In this document: positions 17,440 through 28,033 of the stretch, in pieces
How positions within the stretch are numbered: position 1 is the stretch's first letter
Layout: each line of letters begins with the position of its first letter
Assembly: GCA_947466585.1 (NCBI GenBank)
Contig: CANIEU010000007.1
Location: 38,158 to 102,157 of the forward strand
Source of the DNA: Fibrobacterota bacterium
Lineage (GTDB): Bacteria; Fibrobacterota; Fibrobacteria; UBA11236
Length of the DNA: 64,000 nt
Reading direction: 5' to 3'
Position numbers and translations under genes: made by a program
The notes under the pieces: model-generated
Databases searched by the model: none
What the model saw: only the letters and a program-made list of their open reading frames with translations
Told to the model about the DNA's origin: nothing

Positions 17440-18698
17440 TGTCTGTACCGCATTCATCGGATATTCGCGATTTCTCAAAGTTGCAGGAAAACCCTTTCCT
17501 TCCCGCGCTCGAGGCGCAGCGCGCGCAAGGGTTGTTCCGCGTTCCCTTGGAGCTCGACGGTGCGCCGGGGAAGTGGATCCAATGCGATACCGCGGTGACA
17601 AGTGAAAAGCGCACCTCGACGCGCTGTCTGAACCTTGCATCCAACAACTCGCTCGACCTCGCCGGGCATCCGCCGCTCTTGCACCGGGCATCGGAGGCGA
17701 TGGAGCGCGCAGGCACCGGCAGCGGAGGTTCGCGCTTGCTCGGCGGCAGCCAACCGCTGCATACCGCTCTGGAGCATGCTCTGGAACGCTACCGTCCCGC
17801 CTTTCCGGCACGGCGCGCCTTGGTGTTCAACACCGGATTCCAAGCCAACCTCACTGTGGTCTCCGCGCTCGGCGAAGCCCTCGGCGGCGTGTTCGCCGAC
17901 AAGCTCGCGCATGCCAGCGTGGCCGAAGGCCTGAGACTGTTGCCCCGCAGCGTCCCGTTCCACCGATTCGCCCACAACGACCTCGATCATCTCGAAACGT
18001 TGTTGAAGCAACATCAACCCAAGTCCGGCGGGTTAGTCGTCACCGAAACCCTCTTCAGCATGGACGGCGATCATCCTCCCTTCGAAGCGTTGTGCGCGTT
18101 GCAGAAGAAATACGGATTCTGGATGCTGCTCGACGAGGCCCACTCAACGGGTGCCTATCCGCATTTGCATGAGCGGGGTTTGGCGGGAATCCCGGAGAGA
18201 ACCGTGTTGCTGGGAACTTTCGGAAAGGCTCTCGGAAGTTTCGGCGCGTACGTGTCGGGCCCGGCCGAGATCTGCGATTACCTGATCAATTTCGGGCGGG
18301 GATTCGTGTTCAGCACCTCCCTGCCGCCCGCAGTGGTGGGTGCGAATCTCGGTGCGCTGGAAGCCCTCACGGATCCGGGCGAATCGTGGCGGCCCGCAAA
18401 ATTGGCGGCCATTTCCGCGTTCGCGCGTGCGGAGTTGAACCGGCGCGGATTCCAAACCGGTGCCGCCGTCGGGCATATCATCCCCGTTCTACTGGGAACT
18501 CCGGAAGAAGCGGTCACGGTCAGCGCGGCCTTGCTGCGCGCGGGTTTCCATGCACCGGCCATACGCCCGCCCACGGTCCCCGCAGGCACCTCGCGCCTAC
18601 GGTTGAGTTTGACAGCGGCCTTCGAAGAAGCGGATGTTCTGTCCTTCTTGGATGCACTTGAAGTCGCGGTACAGGATATTGCAGGAGATCCTTCGTGA
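17439..18698 (+). CDS. bioF: 8-amino-7-oxononanoate synthase
   Basis: A 419-residue PLP enzyme that condenses pimeloyl-ACP with alanine, the first ring-building step of biotin synthesis. GTGSGGSRLLGG is the phosphate-binding loop region, DEAHSTG carries the Asp that holds the pyridine nitrogen, and GTFGKALGSFGAYVSG has the Schiff-base lysine. ATG 17439 overlaps the bioD TGA; GTG 17436 is an alternative. An N-terminal extension of about 55 residues precedes the part usual in the family. Its own stop overlaps the esterase start. Confidence 0.93.
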   Translation: MSVPHSSDIRDFSKLQENPFLPALEAQRAQGLFRVPLELDGAPGKWIQCDTAVTSEKRTSTRCLNLASNNSLDLAGHPPLLHRASEAMERAGTGSGGSRLLGGSQPLHTALEHALERYRPAFPARRALVFNTGFQANLTVVSALGEALGGVFADKLAHASVAEGLRLLPRSVPFHRFAHNDLDHLETLLKQHQPKSGGLVVTETLFSMDGDHPPFEALCALQKKYGFWMLLDEAHSTGAYPHLHERGLAGIPERTVLLGTFGKALGSFGAYVSGPAEICDYLINFGRGFVFSTSLPPAVVGANLGALEALTDPGESWRPAKLAAISAFARAELNRRGFQTGAAVGHIIPVLLGTPEEAVTVSAALLRAGFHAPAIRPPTVPAGTSRLRLSLTAAFEEADVLSFLDALEVAVQDIAGDPS

Positions 18699-19432
18699 TA
18701 CCCGCTGTAGATAGACCCGTCATCCATTGGATGGGCGGCTGGGTCTCCTCACTCGCATGCTGGGAGCCGCAACTGATCGCGCTCTTCCCCGAGTTCGCAC
18801 ATCGCTTTCTCGACACGCACGCCCTGCTCGATCAGGATACGCCTCCGGACTGGATCGAAAGCACACCGCGCGACGCCCATGCGCACATTTTCGCCGCGTG
18901 GTCGCTCGGTTCGCTGCGTGTGCATCGCTGGATGGCCGATGGCGTATGGCCCAAGGACGTTCCCGTCCTTTCGCTCTGCCCGGTGTTCCGCTTCGTGCAG
19001 CCTGGGACGCCGGGAACTTTCGGCGAATCCATTCTGTTACGCATGGAACAAAAACTTGGGGCCGAGCGCGAAACCGTGCTGCGTGACTTTTGGCGGCGCA
19101 TGCCCAAGGCCGGCGACATGCCTCCCGAGTGGGAAGCCGGGTGGATCGCCTGGACGCGCCATTACGATGATGCGAGCGTGCTCCTCGCCTTGCAGTACTT
19201 GCGTACGCAATCGGCCGATCCGGAACATTTACGGTCGGCGCCGTTACAGTGGGAATTGATCGCCGGCGAAAAGGATCGTCTTGCGCCCATCGGAGCCTGG
19301 AAAGAGGATCTTCCGGCCCAAGCCCGTTTGACGGTGCACCCCGGCGGGCATATCCCATTTTGGGAATGCCCGGATTTGGTCGGTGAGTCCTTGCGTCGCC
19401 TGGCTCAACCCGCAGGAATCGGGACTCCCTGA
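18695..19432 (+). CDS. Alpha/beta hydrolase, likely pimeloyl-ACP methyl ester esterase (BioH/BioG role)
   Basis: A 245-residue hydrolase. AAWSLGS holds the nucleophilic serine elbow, GEKDRLAP the acid and HPGGHIPFW the histidine of a Ser-Asp-His triad. Its N-terminus HWMGGWVSSLACWEP resembles BioG/BioH-type starts. Lying between bioF and bioC with 4-base and 1-base overlaps, it is the natural candidate for removing the methyl group that BioC adds to the pimeloyl chain. Which esterase family it belongs to is not settled. GTG start at 18695. Confidence 0.75.
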   Translation: MIPAVDRPVIHWMGGWVSSLACWEPQLIALFPEFAHRFLDTHALLDQDTPPDWIESTPRDAHAHIFAAWSLGSLRVHRWMADGVWPKDVPVLSLCPVFRFVQPGTPGTFGESILLRMEQKLGAERETVLRDFWRRMPKAGDMPPEWEAGWIAWTRHYDDASVLLALQYLRTQSADPEHLRSAPLQWELIAGEKDRLAPIGAWKEDLPAQARLTVHPGGHIPFWECPDLVGESLRRLAQPAGIGTP

Positions 19433-20265
19433 TGACCACGGCCTCCTTCCATGCCCTGCGGTTCGGCCGCGCCGCCGCGCGCTATGAGTCGCGCGCGCGC
19501 GTGCAGGCCCGCATGGCGCAGGTGCTGCTCGATCTGTGGGGCGACCGCCCGGCGCCTGCGCACATTCTGGAATTCGGCTGCGGTACGGGCCTGCTGACCC
19601 GCGCGCTGCGCGCGCGGTTCCCCGGTGCGGCCGGAACGAGCAAAACCACTCTCACGGCCACCGATGCCTCGCCCCAAATGTGGGAGTTGGCCCAAGAGAG
19701 TTTGAAAGATGACGGGCAGCATCCCGTTTCGTTCCTCACGCAAAATGCGCGGGGCGACGAACTCCCCAAGCCGGCATTGATGCGCTCCGCCGCCAAGCAA
19801 CCCTACGATCTGCTGGCCGCAGGCGCCTTGGTACAATGGTTCCCCGATCTCGCCGCGCACTTCCGCTTCGCTGCGTTGCTCGCCGCGCCGGGTGCGCGCT
19901 ATCTGGTGTCCGGGTTCGACGCGGCGAACTTCCCCGAGATCAATGCGCTGTTGCGCGAACCGCCGTTCGAATACCGGAGCTTCCCCGGTCACACACAGAA
20001 TGAAATCGAGAAAGCCGCCGTCGAGGCGGGCTGGACCGTGACGACGTTCCTGGGTTGGGAAGAGTCCGAAGTGCTGCCCACGCCGCGCTCGGTGCTCCAG
20101 CTGCTGCAGGAGTTGGGCTCGGTGCGCGATCCGCGCGAGGGCGGGCGCATGAACCGCGCGAATCTGGCGCATCTGCTTTCGGAATACGAGCGCCTTTATT
20201 CGTGCGAGGGTGGTGTGCGGCTGACGTGGAAGCCGTGGGCTGCGCTGCTGACACGGGCGTCCTAG
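19432..20265 (+). CDS. bioC: Malonyl-ACP O-methyltransferase
   Basis: A 277-residue SAM-dependent methyltransferase. ILEFGCGTGLLTRAL is motif I, LTATDASPQM motif II, and DLLAAGALVQWFPDL fits the BioC active region (BioC family: S-N-x-x-x-Q-W). It methylates malonyl-ACP so that fatty-acid synthase can build pimelate. ATG 19432 shares a base with the previous stop codon. A loop of about 30 residues after motif II is longer than in E. coli BioC. Last gene of the biotin block, convergent with the ABC exporter. Confidence 0.88.
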   Translation: MTTASFHALRFGRAAARYESRARVQARMAQVLLDLWGDRPAPAHILEFGCGTGLLTRALRARFPGAAGTSKTTLTATDASPQMWELAQESLKDDGQHPVSFLTQNARGDELPKPALMRSAAKQPYDLLAAGALVQWFPDLAAHFRFAALLAAPGARYLVSGFDAANFPEINALLREPPFEYRSFPGHTQNEIEKAAVEAGWTVTTFLGWEESEVLPTPRSVLQLLQELGSVRDPREGGRMNRANLAHLLSEYERLYSCEGGVRLTWKPWAALLTRAS

Positions 20266-20287
20266 ATCCCCGCGCTGTTCTGCGTCC

Positions 20288-21109
20288 TTACTTCTTCCGC
20301 TTATACAGCACCAGCGCCACCGGCGCCAGCACCGCCGTCACGAGCGCCGGGGCGATCAGGGCCTGCCCGATCTGTGACCACGACGCCGTATCCGACAGAA
20401 TGCCACGCAGTGCGGTGACGAGCAAGGCTACGGGGTTGACTTCGACGAAAGCGCGCAACCAGCCGGGCATTGTCGAGGAATCCACGAACACGTTGGAGGC
20501 GAAGGTCAGTGGCATTAGGAACAGCCAACTGAACGTCATCACCGAACCCGGCGTGCGGAGCGCGAGGCCCAGCGTGGTGAAAACCCATCCGAACCCGAAG
20601 GCGCACACGTTGAGCAGCACCATCGCAGCGAGGATTCCGAAGAGGCCCGAAGCAGGGCGGAAACCCAAAACGATACCGACCACCACAACGATTGCGGACG
20701 ACAACGTATAACGCAGAAAGTCCCCGAACATCGCACCCACGATGGGGGAGAGGTTCCAGATCGGCAGCGACCGAAAGCGATCGTAAATGCCTTTGGACAA
20801 ATCGGTGTTGAGCGTGATTCCCGTATACATGGTGGCGAACACCACGGTCTGCACCATAATGCCGGGAAGCAGGAATTGCAGATACTGACGCGGGGTTCCC
20901 GCGAGCGCACCGCCGAAGATGTAAGTGAACAGCACCGTGAACATCACCGGGGTGATGATCGCGTCAAAGAGTTGTTCCGGTACGTGCTTGATCTTGAGCA
21001 GCGCGCGCCAACCGAAGGCCATCGTGTTGGAGAGCGCACCGACACGGGGCGGGCGACCGCGCGCCGCGAGTACGGCGTGCAGACGGGCGTCGGGTTGCAG
21101 TCCGTTCAT
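20288..21109 (-). CDS. ABC-2 type permease, DrrB/NodJ-like
   Basis: A 273-residue membrane protein with about six hydrophobic segments and the [19 protein letters not shown] and RFRSLPI region of ABC-2 exporters of the daunorubicin-resistance class. It should form the channel for the ATPase next to it. ATG 21109 overlaps the ATPase stop as ATGA, so the pair is coupled. Substrate unknown; drugs or glycolipids are typical for the family. Confidence 0.9.
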   Translation of the reverse strand: MNGLQPDARLHAVLAARGRPPRVGALSNTMAFGWRALLKIKHVPEQLFDAIITPVMFTVLFTYIFGGALAGTPRQYLQFLLPGIMVQTVVFATMYTGITLNTDLSKGIYDRFRSLPIWNLSPIVGAMFGDFLRYTLSSAIVVVVGIVLGFRPASGLFGILAAMVLLNVCAFGFGWVFTTLGLALRTPGSVMTFSWLFLMPLTFASNVFVDSSTMPGWLRAFVEVNPVALLVTALRGILSDTASWSQIGQALIAPALVTAVLAPVALVLYKRKK

Positions 21110-22083
21110 TGGGCGCGCTCCTTGTTTTCTTCCTTGTTCTCCGCTGTTTGGCCGGTGAGGGCGAAGAACACTTCGTCGAGGCTGGGTTGGCCGAGCGAAA
21201 ATCCTGCTACGGGAATGTTCGCCCGCGGCAGCTCAGCCAAGGCCTCCGCCGCGCGCGCGGTATCGGAGACCTGCAGCGAGAGGGCGGCAGGGTCGGTTTC
21301 GAAATGAGCGACCACTCCGAGGCGTTCTGTCAGCAGTTGCCCTGCGCGTTCGCGGTGGGCCGGATCGCGCAGGTTCACGTGCAACGTGCCCGAGCCCACC
21401 GAAGCTTTAAGTTCGGCGCTGGTGCCTTCGGCGATCACGGTGCCGTGGTCGATGACCGCGATGCGCGCGGCCAGTTCGTCGGCTTCGTCGAGGTATTGCG
21501 TTGTGAGCAGTACGGTGGTGCCGTCGTTAACAAGCGCGCGCACGATGCCCCACACCTGGTTGCGCGAGCGCGGGTCGAGTCCGGTGGTGGGCTCATCGAG
21601 AAAGAGGAGATCGGGCACCACCACCAGCGAGGCCGCGATGTCGAGGCGGCGGCGCATGCCTCCGGAATAATCCTTGGCTTGTTTGGTTGCCGCATCGGTC
21701 AGGTCGAAGGCCTCGAGCAAATCATCGGCACGGCGTTTTACATCGATTCCACGAAAGCCCTGCAACTTGGCGAGCAGCATCAAGTTCTCGCGCCCGGTTA
21801 GGTCTTCGTCCACCGAGGCGTATTGGCCCGTGAGGCTGATGCGCCTCCGCAGCGCGTCGCCTTCGCGCACCAGGTCGTGGCCGAGTACGGTGGCGCGGCC
21901 TGCATCGGGAGCGATCAGGGTTGCCAGCATGCGCACGGTGGTGGTTTTACCCGCGCCGTTTGGGCCGAGCACGCCGTACACGGTGCCCGCGCGCACGCGC
22001 AGGTCCACACCGTTTACGGCCTTGGTTTTACCGAAGTGTTTGACGAGACCTTCGGATTCGATCGCAAATTCAGGATGAGACAT
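21106..22083 (-). CDS. ABC exporter ATPase, DrrA-like
   Basis: A 325-residue ATP-binding protein: Walker [12 protein letters not shown], signature [12 protein letters not shown], Walker [13 protein letters not shown], then a D-loop and the switch-region Gln in TTQYLDEAD. The C-terminal ~90 residues ([11 protein letters not shown]...) match the DrrA-type extension. It powers export through the permease encoded next. The short spacer upstream (22084-22212) carries only weak inverted repeats. Confidence 0.92.
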   Translation of the reverse strand: MSHPEFAIESEGLVKHFGKTKAVNGVDLRVRAGTVYGVLGPNGAGKTTTVRMLATLIAPDAGRATVLGHDLVREGDALRRRISLTGQYASVDEDLTGRENLMLLAKLQGFRGIDVKRRADDLLEAFDLTDAATKQAKDYSGGMRRRLDIAASLVVVPDLLFLDEPTTGLDPRSRNQVWGIVRALVNDGTTVLLTTQYLDEADELAARIAVIDHGTVIAEGTSAELKASVGSGTLHVNLRDPAHRERAGQLLTERLGVVAHFETDPAALSLQVSDTARAAEALAELPRANIPVAGFSLGQPSLDEVFFALTGQTAENKEENKERAQ

Positions 22084-22212
22084 GGAGAAGATTTAGGAAG
22101 GAGGGAGTGCTGATTTAAAGGTGCACAGAGGAGAAAGTCGGAAGGTGAATGAGGGAAGTGCTAGGCAGTTATCACCTTGTGTTTAATTCCGACGTCCGAC
22201 TTCCGACCGTCC

Positions 22213-23000
22213 TCACATCCCGTGTCCACCGCCGTGCCCTGCGGACGGGTCTAGGTTCGCGGTGCGCAGAAACAGGCCCCCGAAAATGCCCGCGCCTGCC
22301 GCGAAGAGCGCGCCGACGAGGAAGGTCGCGTGGTAGCCCCCGAGGAGGGCGGCGGCACCACCGAGCAGGCCGAGCGTGCGGGCGGAGAGCCAACCGAATT
22401 CATTGCCGCCCACGACGGCGTACACCGCGACCAGCATGCCCGCCGTGACCGTGACGGCGCCCCACAAATCGAGATGGCGACTCTCCATGGCCACGCGCGC
22501 CGGCGGGAGCAGCCACACCGAAAGCAAAATCACGACAAAACCCACCGGGATGTTGACCAGAAAGATCCAGTGCCAGTCGAAGGCCCCCGTGAGTGACCTC
22601 CCAGCAGCACGCCAAGGCTGCCGCCGCCCGCGCACACGAATCCGTAAACGGCCGAAACAATCGCTCCGCCGAGACCTTGGATCCAGCGTGCGATGAGCAG
22701 TGCACCTTGCGCGCCCGACATGCCGCAAGCCAGCGAGGCGAAGGTGAACAGTACGATACCGAAGAGGAAGAGCTTGCGGTGCCCGTACAGATCGCCGAGC
22801 CATCCGCCGAGCAGCAGAAAGCCCCCGAAGGCCAGCATGTAGGCGTTCACCACCCATGCCAAGGAGGTTTCGGTGAACCCGAGATCGGCGCGGATGCTGG
22901 GGAGCGCGACGTTGACGATGGTCGTGTCGAGCACGATCATCAAGGTGCCGAGGCTAAGCACGCCGAGCGCGAGCCAGCGGGTGGAGGGAGATTTCGTCAA
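22213..23000 (-). pseudogene. Eroded MFS drug transporter (EmrB/QacA, DHA2 type)
   Basis: The N-terminal frame (22530-23000) is an ordinary 14-TM MFS start: LDTTIVNVALPSIRADL (motif with Asp in TM1) and GGWLGDLYGHRKLF (motif A). It loses about 20 residues between IVSAV and YGFV, then shifts frame near 22595. The second frame resumes LTGAFDWHWIFLVNIPVGF and runs to AALLGGYHATFLVGALFAAG, where most of the C-terminal half is missing. The end GGGHGM is at 22213. At least two internal deletions plus a frameshift mean no working pump. It lies beside the DrrAB-type exporter. Confidence 0.85.
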
Positions 23001-23109
23001 GGGAACTCCGTGGGTCGGATCGATCGGAGCCGTGGCGCGAGGGTTGCCCCCCGGGTCAGCCCCGTGCGCCCGAAATCCTGAATATACCGAACGTCGTTAT
23101 TTCAAAAAA

Positions 23110-23670
23110 TTATTTCGCCGCGTCGGGTTTTCTCCAACCCGATGCGATCTCGGCATTCTTCTTGATGCCGGCGAGGCCCTTTTTGAAGTCGCCACCGACC
23201 ATTTTGTCCATGTTCATGAACAAGCAAATGGCTTTCGCCATGAAGTTGTTTTTTCCCGACATGGCCCAAGTGAGCTGGGTGCCGCCGTGGATGGGTTTGA
23301 ACGTGAACTCGGTGAGGTTGGTGGCCTTGAAGGGTTTCAGGAAGGCGAGATCGATGGCGATGTAGGAGGCCGGGCGGCTTTCCGTGATGGTCATGCTGCC
23401 TTCGCCGACCTTGCTGTTGCCTTTCCAGGCATAGGTCGCACCGGTGCCTGCGGACATTTCGGAGAACGTGGTTTCCATGGAGGGATCCATTTTTGCCCAC
23501 GGCGACCAGCTGGGCCAGTTGTGGAACTCATTCACTTGCGCGAAGGTGGTCTCGGGCGGCGCCGCCACCAGTGTACTCCGTTCGACGCGGAACTCGGAAG
23601 GCTGCATTGCGACGACGATGAGGAAGCCGGCGATCAGGACTGCGATGACGAGCAAGATTTTTTTGAACAT
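23110..23670 (-). CDS. SRPBCC (START-like) family protein with an N-terminal membrane anchor
   Basis: A 186-residue protein. Residues 4-22 form one hydrophobic helix. The rest is a ligand-binding START-like fold with FAQVNEFHNWPSWSPWAKMD, GEGSMTITES and FTFKPIHGGTQLTWAM. Such proteins resemble polyketide cyclase/dehydrase-type or AHSA1-like proteins. The ligand is not known. It is the first of three unrelated small enzymes here, with no sign of an operon. Confidence 0.8.
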   Translation of the reverse strand: MFKKILLVIAVLIAGFLIVVAMQPSEFRVERSTLVAAPPETTFAQVNEFHNWPSWSPWAKMDPSMETTFSEMSAGTGATYAWKGNSKVGEGSMTITESRPASYIAIDLAFLKPFKATNLTEFTFKPIHGGTQLTWAMSGKNNFMAKAICLFMNMDKMVGGDFKKGLAGIKKNAEIASGWRKPDAAK

Positions 23671-23780
23671 GGGGGACTCCTTGGGGATTCCGCTGCCTCC
23701 GGCTACGTCCCGGGCCGCGGAGTGCGGGGCACGCGGGTTACTCCCGCAAAGTGGAAAGGTAATCTGCGAGATGATTCGAA

Positions 23781-24437
23781 TTATTTCGTTACAACGGATT
23801 TCTTAAGAAAGACGTGCATGGCTTTTTCGCCTTGTTTCGATTCGGCGACGGTGTAACCCAGTGAGGGCAGGTTGAGACTGTTGATCGGAGATTCTCCGGC
23901 GCCAAGAAGCACGGGGCTGACGCCCAGGTGCATCTCATCGATAAGGCCCGCTTCCAGATATTGACGGATCGTAGCCGCACCGCCGCCGATGCGGATGTCC
24001 TTTTCGCCCGCCGCTTCACGGGCGCGCTTCAGCGCCTCATGGATGCCGCCGGTGATAAAATGGAAGACCGTGCCGCCTTCCATTTCAAGAGAAGGCCGCG
24101 CGAAATGCGACAGCACGAATACCGGACAATGGTAAACGGGATTCGGACCCCACCAGCCCTTCCAGTCCAAATCCCATTCGCCCCGCTTTGGGTCGAACAT
24201 GTTACGGCCCATGATCCATGCGCCGATCCCGTCCATCGCGGTTGAAGCGATCGATTCGTCCACACCCGTGGAACCCTTATCAGGTTGGCCGATCATTTTA
24301 TGGAAAGTTTTCGTGGCGGTAAACCATTCCGCGATGACCATTCCGCCCTCGCCGAACGGGTTATCCAGACTTTGACCCGGAGCGGCTCCAAAGCCGTCGA
24401 GGGAGATCGAATAGCAGTTGACGCGTACCTTGCTCAT
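23781..24437 (-). CDS. RibD C-terminal/dihydrofolate reductase-like protein
   Basis: A 218-residue protein of the dihydrofolate reductase-like family used by RibD C-terminal domains. It opens VRVNCYSISLDGFGA, has GAWIMGRNMFDPKRGEWD, then the NADPH-binding GEKDIRIGGGAATIRQYLEA and DEMHLGVSPVLLGAGE. Such stand-alone proteins act as NADPH reductases of unknown substrate. ATG 24437 is preferred over the ORF start at 24479, because AAGGAAAC precedes it and the family starts here. Confidence 0.85.
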   Translation of the reverse strand: MSKVRVNCYSISLDGFGAAPGQSLDNPFGEGGMVIAEWFTATKTFHKMIGQPDKGSTGVDESIASTAMDGIGAWIMGRNMFDPKRGEWDLDWKGWWGPNPVYHCPVFVLSHFARPSLEMEGGTVFHFITGGIHEALKRAREAAGEKDIRIGGGAATIRQYLEAGLIDEMHLGVSPVLLGAGESPINSLNLPSLGYTVAESKQGEKAMHVFLKKSVVTK

Positions 24438-24478
24438 GGCAGTTTCCTTGTCCCGTAGGCTGAGAATTTCACCCGACA

Positions 24479-25410
<932 letters not shown>

Positions 25411-25414
<4 letters not shown>

Positions 25415-26337
25415 GATCGAGGTTTCCGTGTGGAGGTGGCCGTGGTGGTTTGACTCAGCCTTCCGGCTTCATGCCTTCGGCTCTTCGTGGAGTTTTTCAG
25501 TCGCGCCTTCGGCTTTGCGCCGGGCGCAGGCGTTGAAAGCAGGTAGTTGATGCCGATGAGGGTGAGGTCGGGTTCGAACCGGCGGATGCTGGGCGCGTGT
25601 CCCTGGATCCGGTGTGAAAGCCCGCCCGTGGCGATCACCACGGGTTTGCGCAGTTTGCGTTCCGTAGCGATTTCGTGCAGCAGGTGTTCGACCATGCCCA
25701 CGGCGCCGCGCAGCACCCCGATGCGGAGAGCCTCCTCGGTCGTGCGCCCCACGGAGGTTTCGGGCCACCGCAGTTCCGCCTCGGCGAGCCGCGCCGCGTT
25801 TTGCGCCAACGAGCGCATGCCGCTTTGCAGGCCGGGGCAGATCACGCCGCCGTGGTAGGCGGCGCGGGTGAAAATATCGAAGGTTGTGGCCGTCCCAAAA
25901 TCCACCACGATGCCCTCGAAGATTCCGATCGCATGTGCGCCGAGCACGTTGGCGAGGCGGTCTGCGCCGATCTGGCTGGGGATTTCGTAATCGAGCGTGA
26001 GCCCACCGCAGTCTCGGTGATCCAGCACGCGAGGCATGCTCCCGAAGACTTCCCTGAGCGCAGCGCGCCACGGTCCATCCTGGGAGGGCACTACGGAAGC
26101 GATGGCGGTGCGCACCGTCTTCGCGCCGTTCTTGCGGGCGACCGCAGGTTCCACCAGGCCGCGCAACCAGAGGGTGATCTCGTCCACGGTGACGTCTTTG
26201 CGGGTCGCCATGCGCCAATGCCGGAGAATACGGACGCCGTCGAAAAGGCCGAGCACCGTTTGGGTGTTGCCCACATCCACCGCGAGGCGAAAATCCTTGG
26301 CATCCTTGGGTCGCGGTTTGACTGCGGCCTTAACCAT
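25411..26337 (-). CDS. coaX: Type III pantothenate kinase
   Basis: A 308-residue ASKHA-fold kinase for the first step of coenzyme A synthesis. [14 protein letters not shown] is the phosphate-1 motif, [12 protein letters not shown] the pantothenate-side loop, [11 protein letters not shown] phosphate-2 and VIATGGLS the adenosine motif. About 45 residues at the C-terminus ([19 protein letters not shown]...) are basic, low complexity and not usual for CoaX. It overlaps nadC by eight bases. Confidence 0.92.
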
Positions 26338-27238
26338 GCGTTCCTCCCGGAACGAAAAAGCCGATTTTCAGCGATAGATCGAGTGCCTTCACGCTGTGGG
26401 TGAGCGCCCCCACCGAAAAGAAGTCGAGGCCGATATTGCGGAGTTTTTTCACGCGCGCCAGATCGAGGTTGCCGCTGGCTTCGAGCTGGATGTGTGGTGC
26501 GGCGGCGCGGACGCGGGTCACGGCGGCTTTGAGAGTTTTGTCGTTCATGTTGTCGAGCAGCAGGATATCCACCTGAGAGTCGAGCAAGGTTTCGATTTCG
26601 TCGAGCGTGCGTACTTCGGCTTCGATGCGATAGGCGCGTCCAAAGCGCGCAGCCGCGTGATCCACTGCCGCGCGCACCGAACCGCAGGCGGCGGCATGGT
26701 TGTCCTTGATCAGGATCTGGTCGTGCAATCCCATGCGGTGGTTCATGCCTCCGCCCACCGCCACGGCGTACTTGTCGAGCTCGCGATAGGCGGGGAGTGT
26801 CTTGCGCGTGTCGAGCACGCGGGTGGGCGCCGCAGCCAGGGCATATTCGCGCGCCACCGTGGCGATGCCGCACAGGCGTTGCATAAAGTTCAGGATGATG
26901 CGTTCGCACACCAGAAGGCCGCGGGTTTCGCCTTCGAGGCGAGCGAGGATCTGCCCGGCATAGATGGCATCACCTTCGTGGACGAGCCACTCCAGGCGCG
27001 GTGCCAGGCCCCGATGACGGAACACGGCTTCCATCAAGGGCAAACCGGCGAGCACCCCGTCTTCCTTGCACAACAGTGCACCCTTGCTGCGATCGCCCGC
27101 ATCGAGCGTCGCTTCGGAGGTGATGTCGCCCGCACCTTCGTCTTCGGCGAAGGCGGTGGGCAACAAGGCTTGCAAAGCCTTCATGGGAAAGGCGGGGAGC
27201 GCCCGTGCCGGAGTGGGAGCGATCGAAGCGGCGGTCAT
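26330..27238 (-). CDS. nadC: Nicotinate-nucleotide pyrophosphorylase (carboxylating)
   Basis: A 302-residue quinolinate phosphoribosyltransferase that makes nicotinate mononucleotide for NAD. Landmarks: EDEGAGDITSEAT at the start, NFMQRLCGIATVAREY, DTRKTLPAYRELDKYAV and GGGMNHRMGLHDQILIKDNH (quinolinate and PRPP site), ILLDNM and the ASGN and GLDFFSVGALTHS barrel ends. ATG 27238 overlaps the lipoprotein stop. A much longer in-frame ORF to 27499 runs back through that gene and is not used. Confidence 0.94.
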   Translation of the reverse strand: MTAASIAPTPARALPAFPMKALQALLPTAFAEDEGAGDITSEATLDAGDRSKGALLCKEDGVLAGLPLMEAVFRHRGLAPRLEWLVHEGDAIYAGQILARLEGETRGLLVCERIILNFMQRLCGIATVAREYALAAAPTRVLDTRKTLPAYRELDKYAVAVGGGMNHRMGLHDQILIKDNHAAACGSVRAAVDHAAARFGRAYRIEAEVRTLDEIETLLDSQVDILLLDNMNDKTLKAAVTRVRAAAPHIQLEASGNLDLARVKKLRNIGLDFFSVGALTHSVKALDLSLKIGFFVPGGTHG

Positions 27239-28032
27239 GGCGCAAGTTCCTGTTGCACGCGCGCACGGTTCTGGCGCGCCTTTTCGGCCTCGGCGGCATC
27301 GGGATAGATCTTGAGACAATCGTCGAGCAGGCCGAGGCTGGTCAGCAGGGAACGTTGTTTCTGATCGGTATCGGTGGCGGCGCGTGCATCGGCGAAGGCG
27401 CGGGCGGCCTGCACTCGGCGTTCTGCGCAGTACTGGTCGGGTGTGATGGTGGTGTCGACCTGAGAGGGTTTTACTGGTCCGCGGCGTTCGCGTTCCCAAC
27501 TGCGGTTCGCCAATTTTTTCAATTCGCGGCGCAGTTGTTCGTCCTGAATGTCGGCGAGCAGAGCGTTCACCTGCGAGGTAATTTCGGCATGCGGAGCGTC
27601 TGCGGCATAACTTTCCTGCAAGCGGCGCAGACCCGCTTTTTGCCCGGCGGGGCGAGGGCCGTTCAGTTCACCGGACAGCGTGATGATCCAGTTCGCGTCC
27701 TCGACCAACTCCGAAAGCTGCGGCCGAAAGCGACGGATCTCTTCGGCATGTGCGGCTTGCGGCTTCCATGCCGCGCCCGCAGGAGCATTGAGAACCGCTT
27801 TTGAAAGTTGCACCACGGCTTCTTCCAAGCTCATTGCTCCCGAATCGGCGGGCGCAATATGCAAGGGTGTGGCGGGTGTTTTGCATTCTGCGCCATCTGC
27901 TCCGGAACCAAGAGCCGTGCTTTTGCCCGACGCCTGCGCGCCTCCCATTCCTGCGCACGCTCCCAAAAACAGCGCGCATCCTACGGCAAGCAGTAGGGAA
28001 AAATAGGGAAGGGGAAGTTTTGCAGACCGCAT
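27235..28032 (-). CDS. Putative lipoprotein, helical, unknown function
   Basis: A 265-residue protein. The signal MRSAKLPLPYFSLLLAVG is followed by CALFLGAC with the lipobox LGAC near residue 26. The mature part is helical and charged, with repeated amphipathic stretches (SLEEAVVQLSKAVL, AEITSQVNALLADIQDEQLR). ATG 28032 is one base after the stop of the big PBP. A longer reading to 28068 would overlap it and spoil the signal peptide. Placed between a peptidoglycan synthase and nadC, it might help the synthase at the outer membrane, but nothing in the sequence proves this. Confidence 0.8.
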   Translation of the reverse strand: MRSAKLPLPYFSLLLAVGCALFLGACAGMGGAQASGKSTALGSGADGAECKTPATPLHIAPADSGAMSLEEAVVQLSKAVLNAPAGAAWKPQAAHAEEIRRFRPQLSELVEDANWIITLSGELNGPRPAGQKAGLRRLQESYAADAPHAEITSQVNALLADIQDEQLRRELKKLANRSWERERRGPVKPSQVDTTITPDQYCAERRVQAARAFADARAATDTDQKQRSLLTSLGLLDDCLKIYPDAAEAEKARQNRARVQQELAP

Positions 28033-28033
28033 G

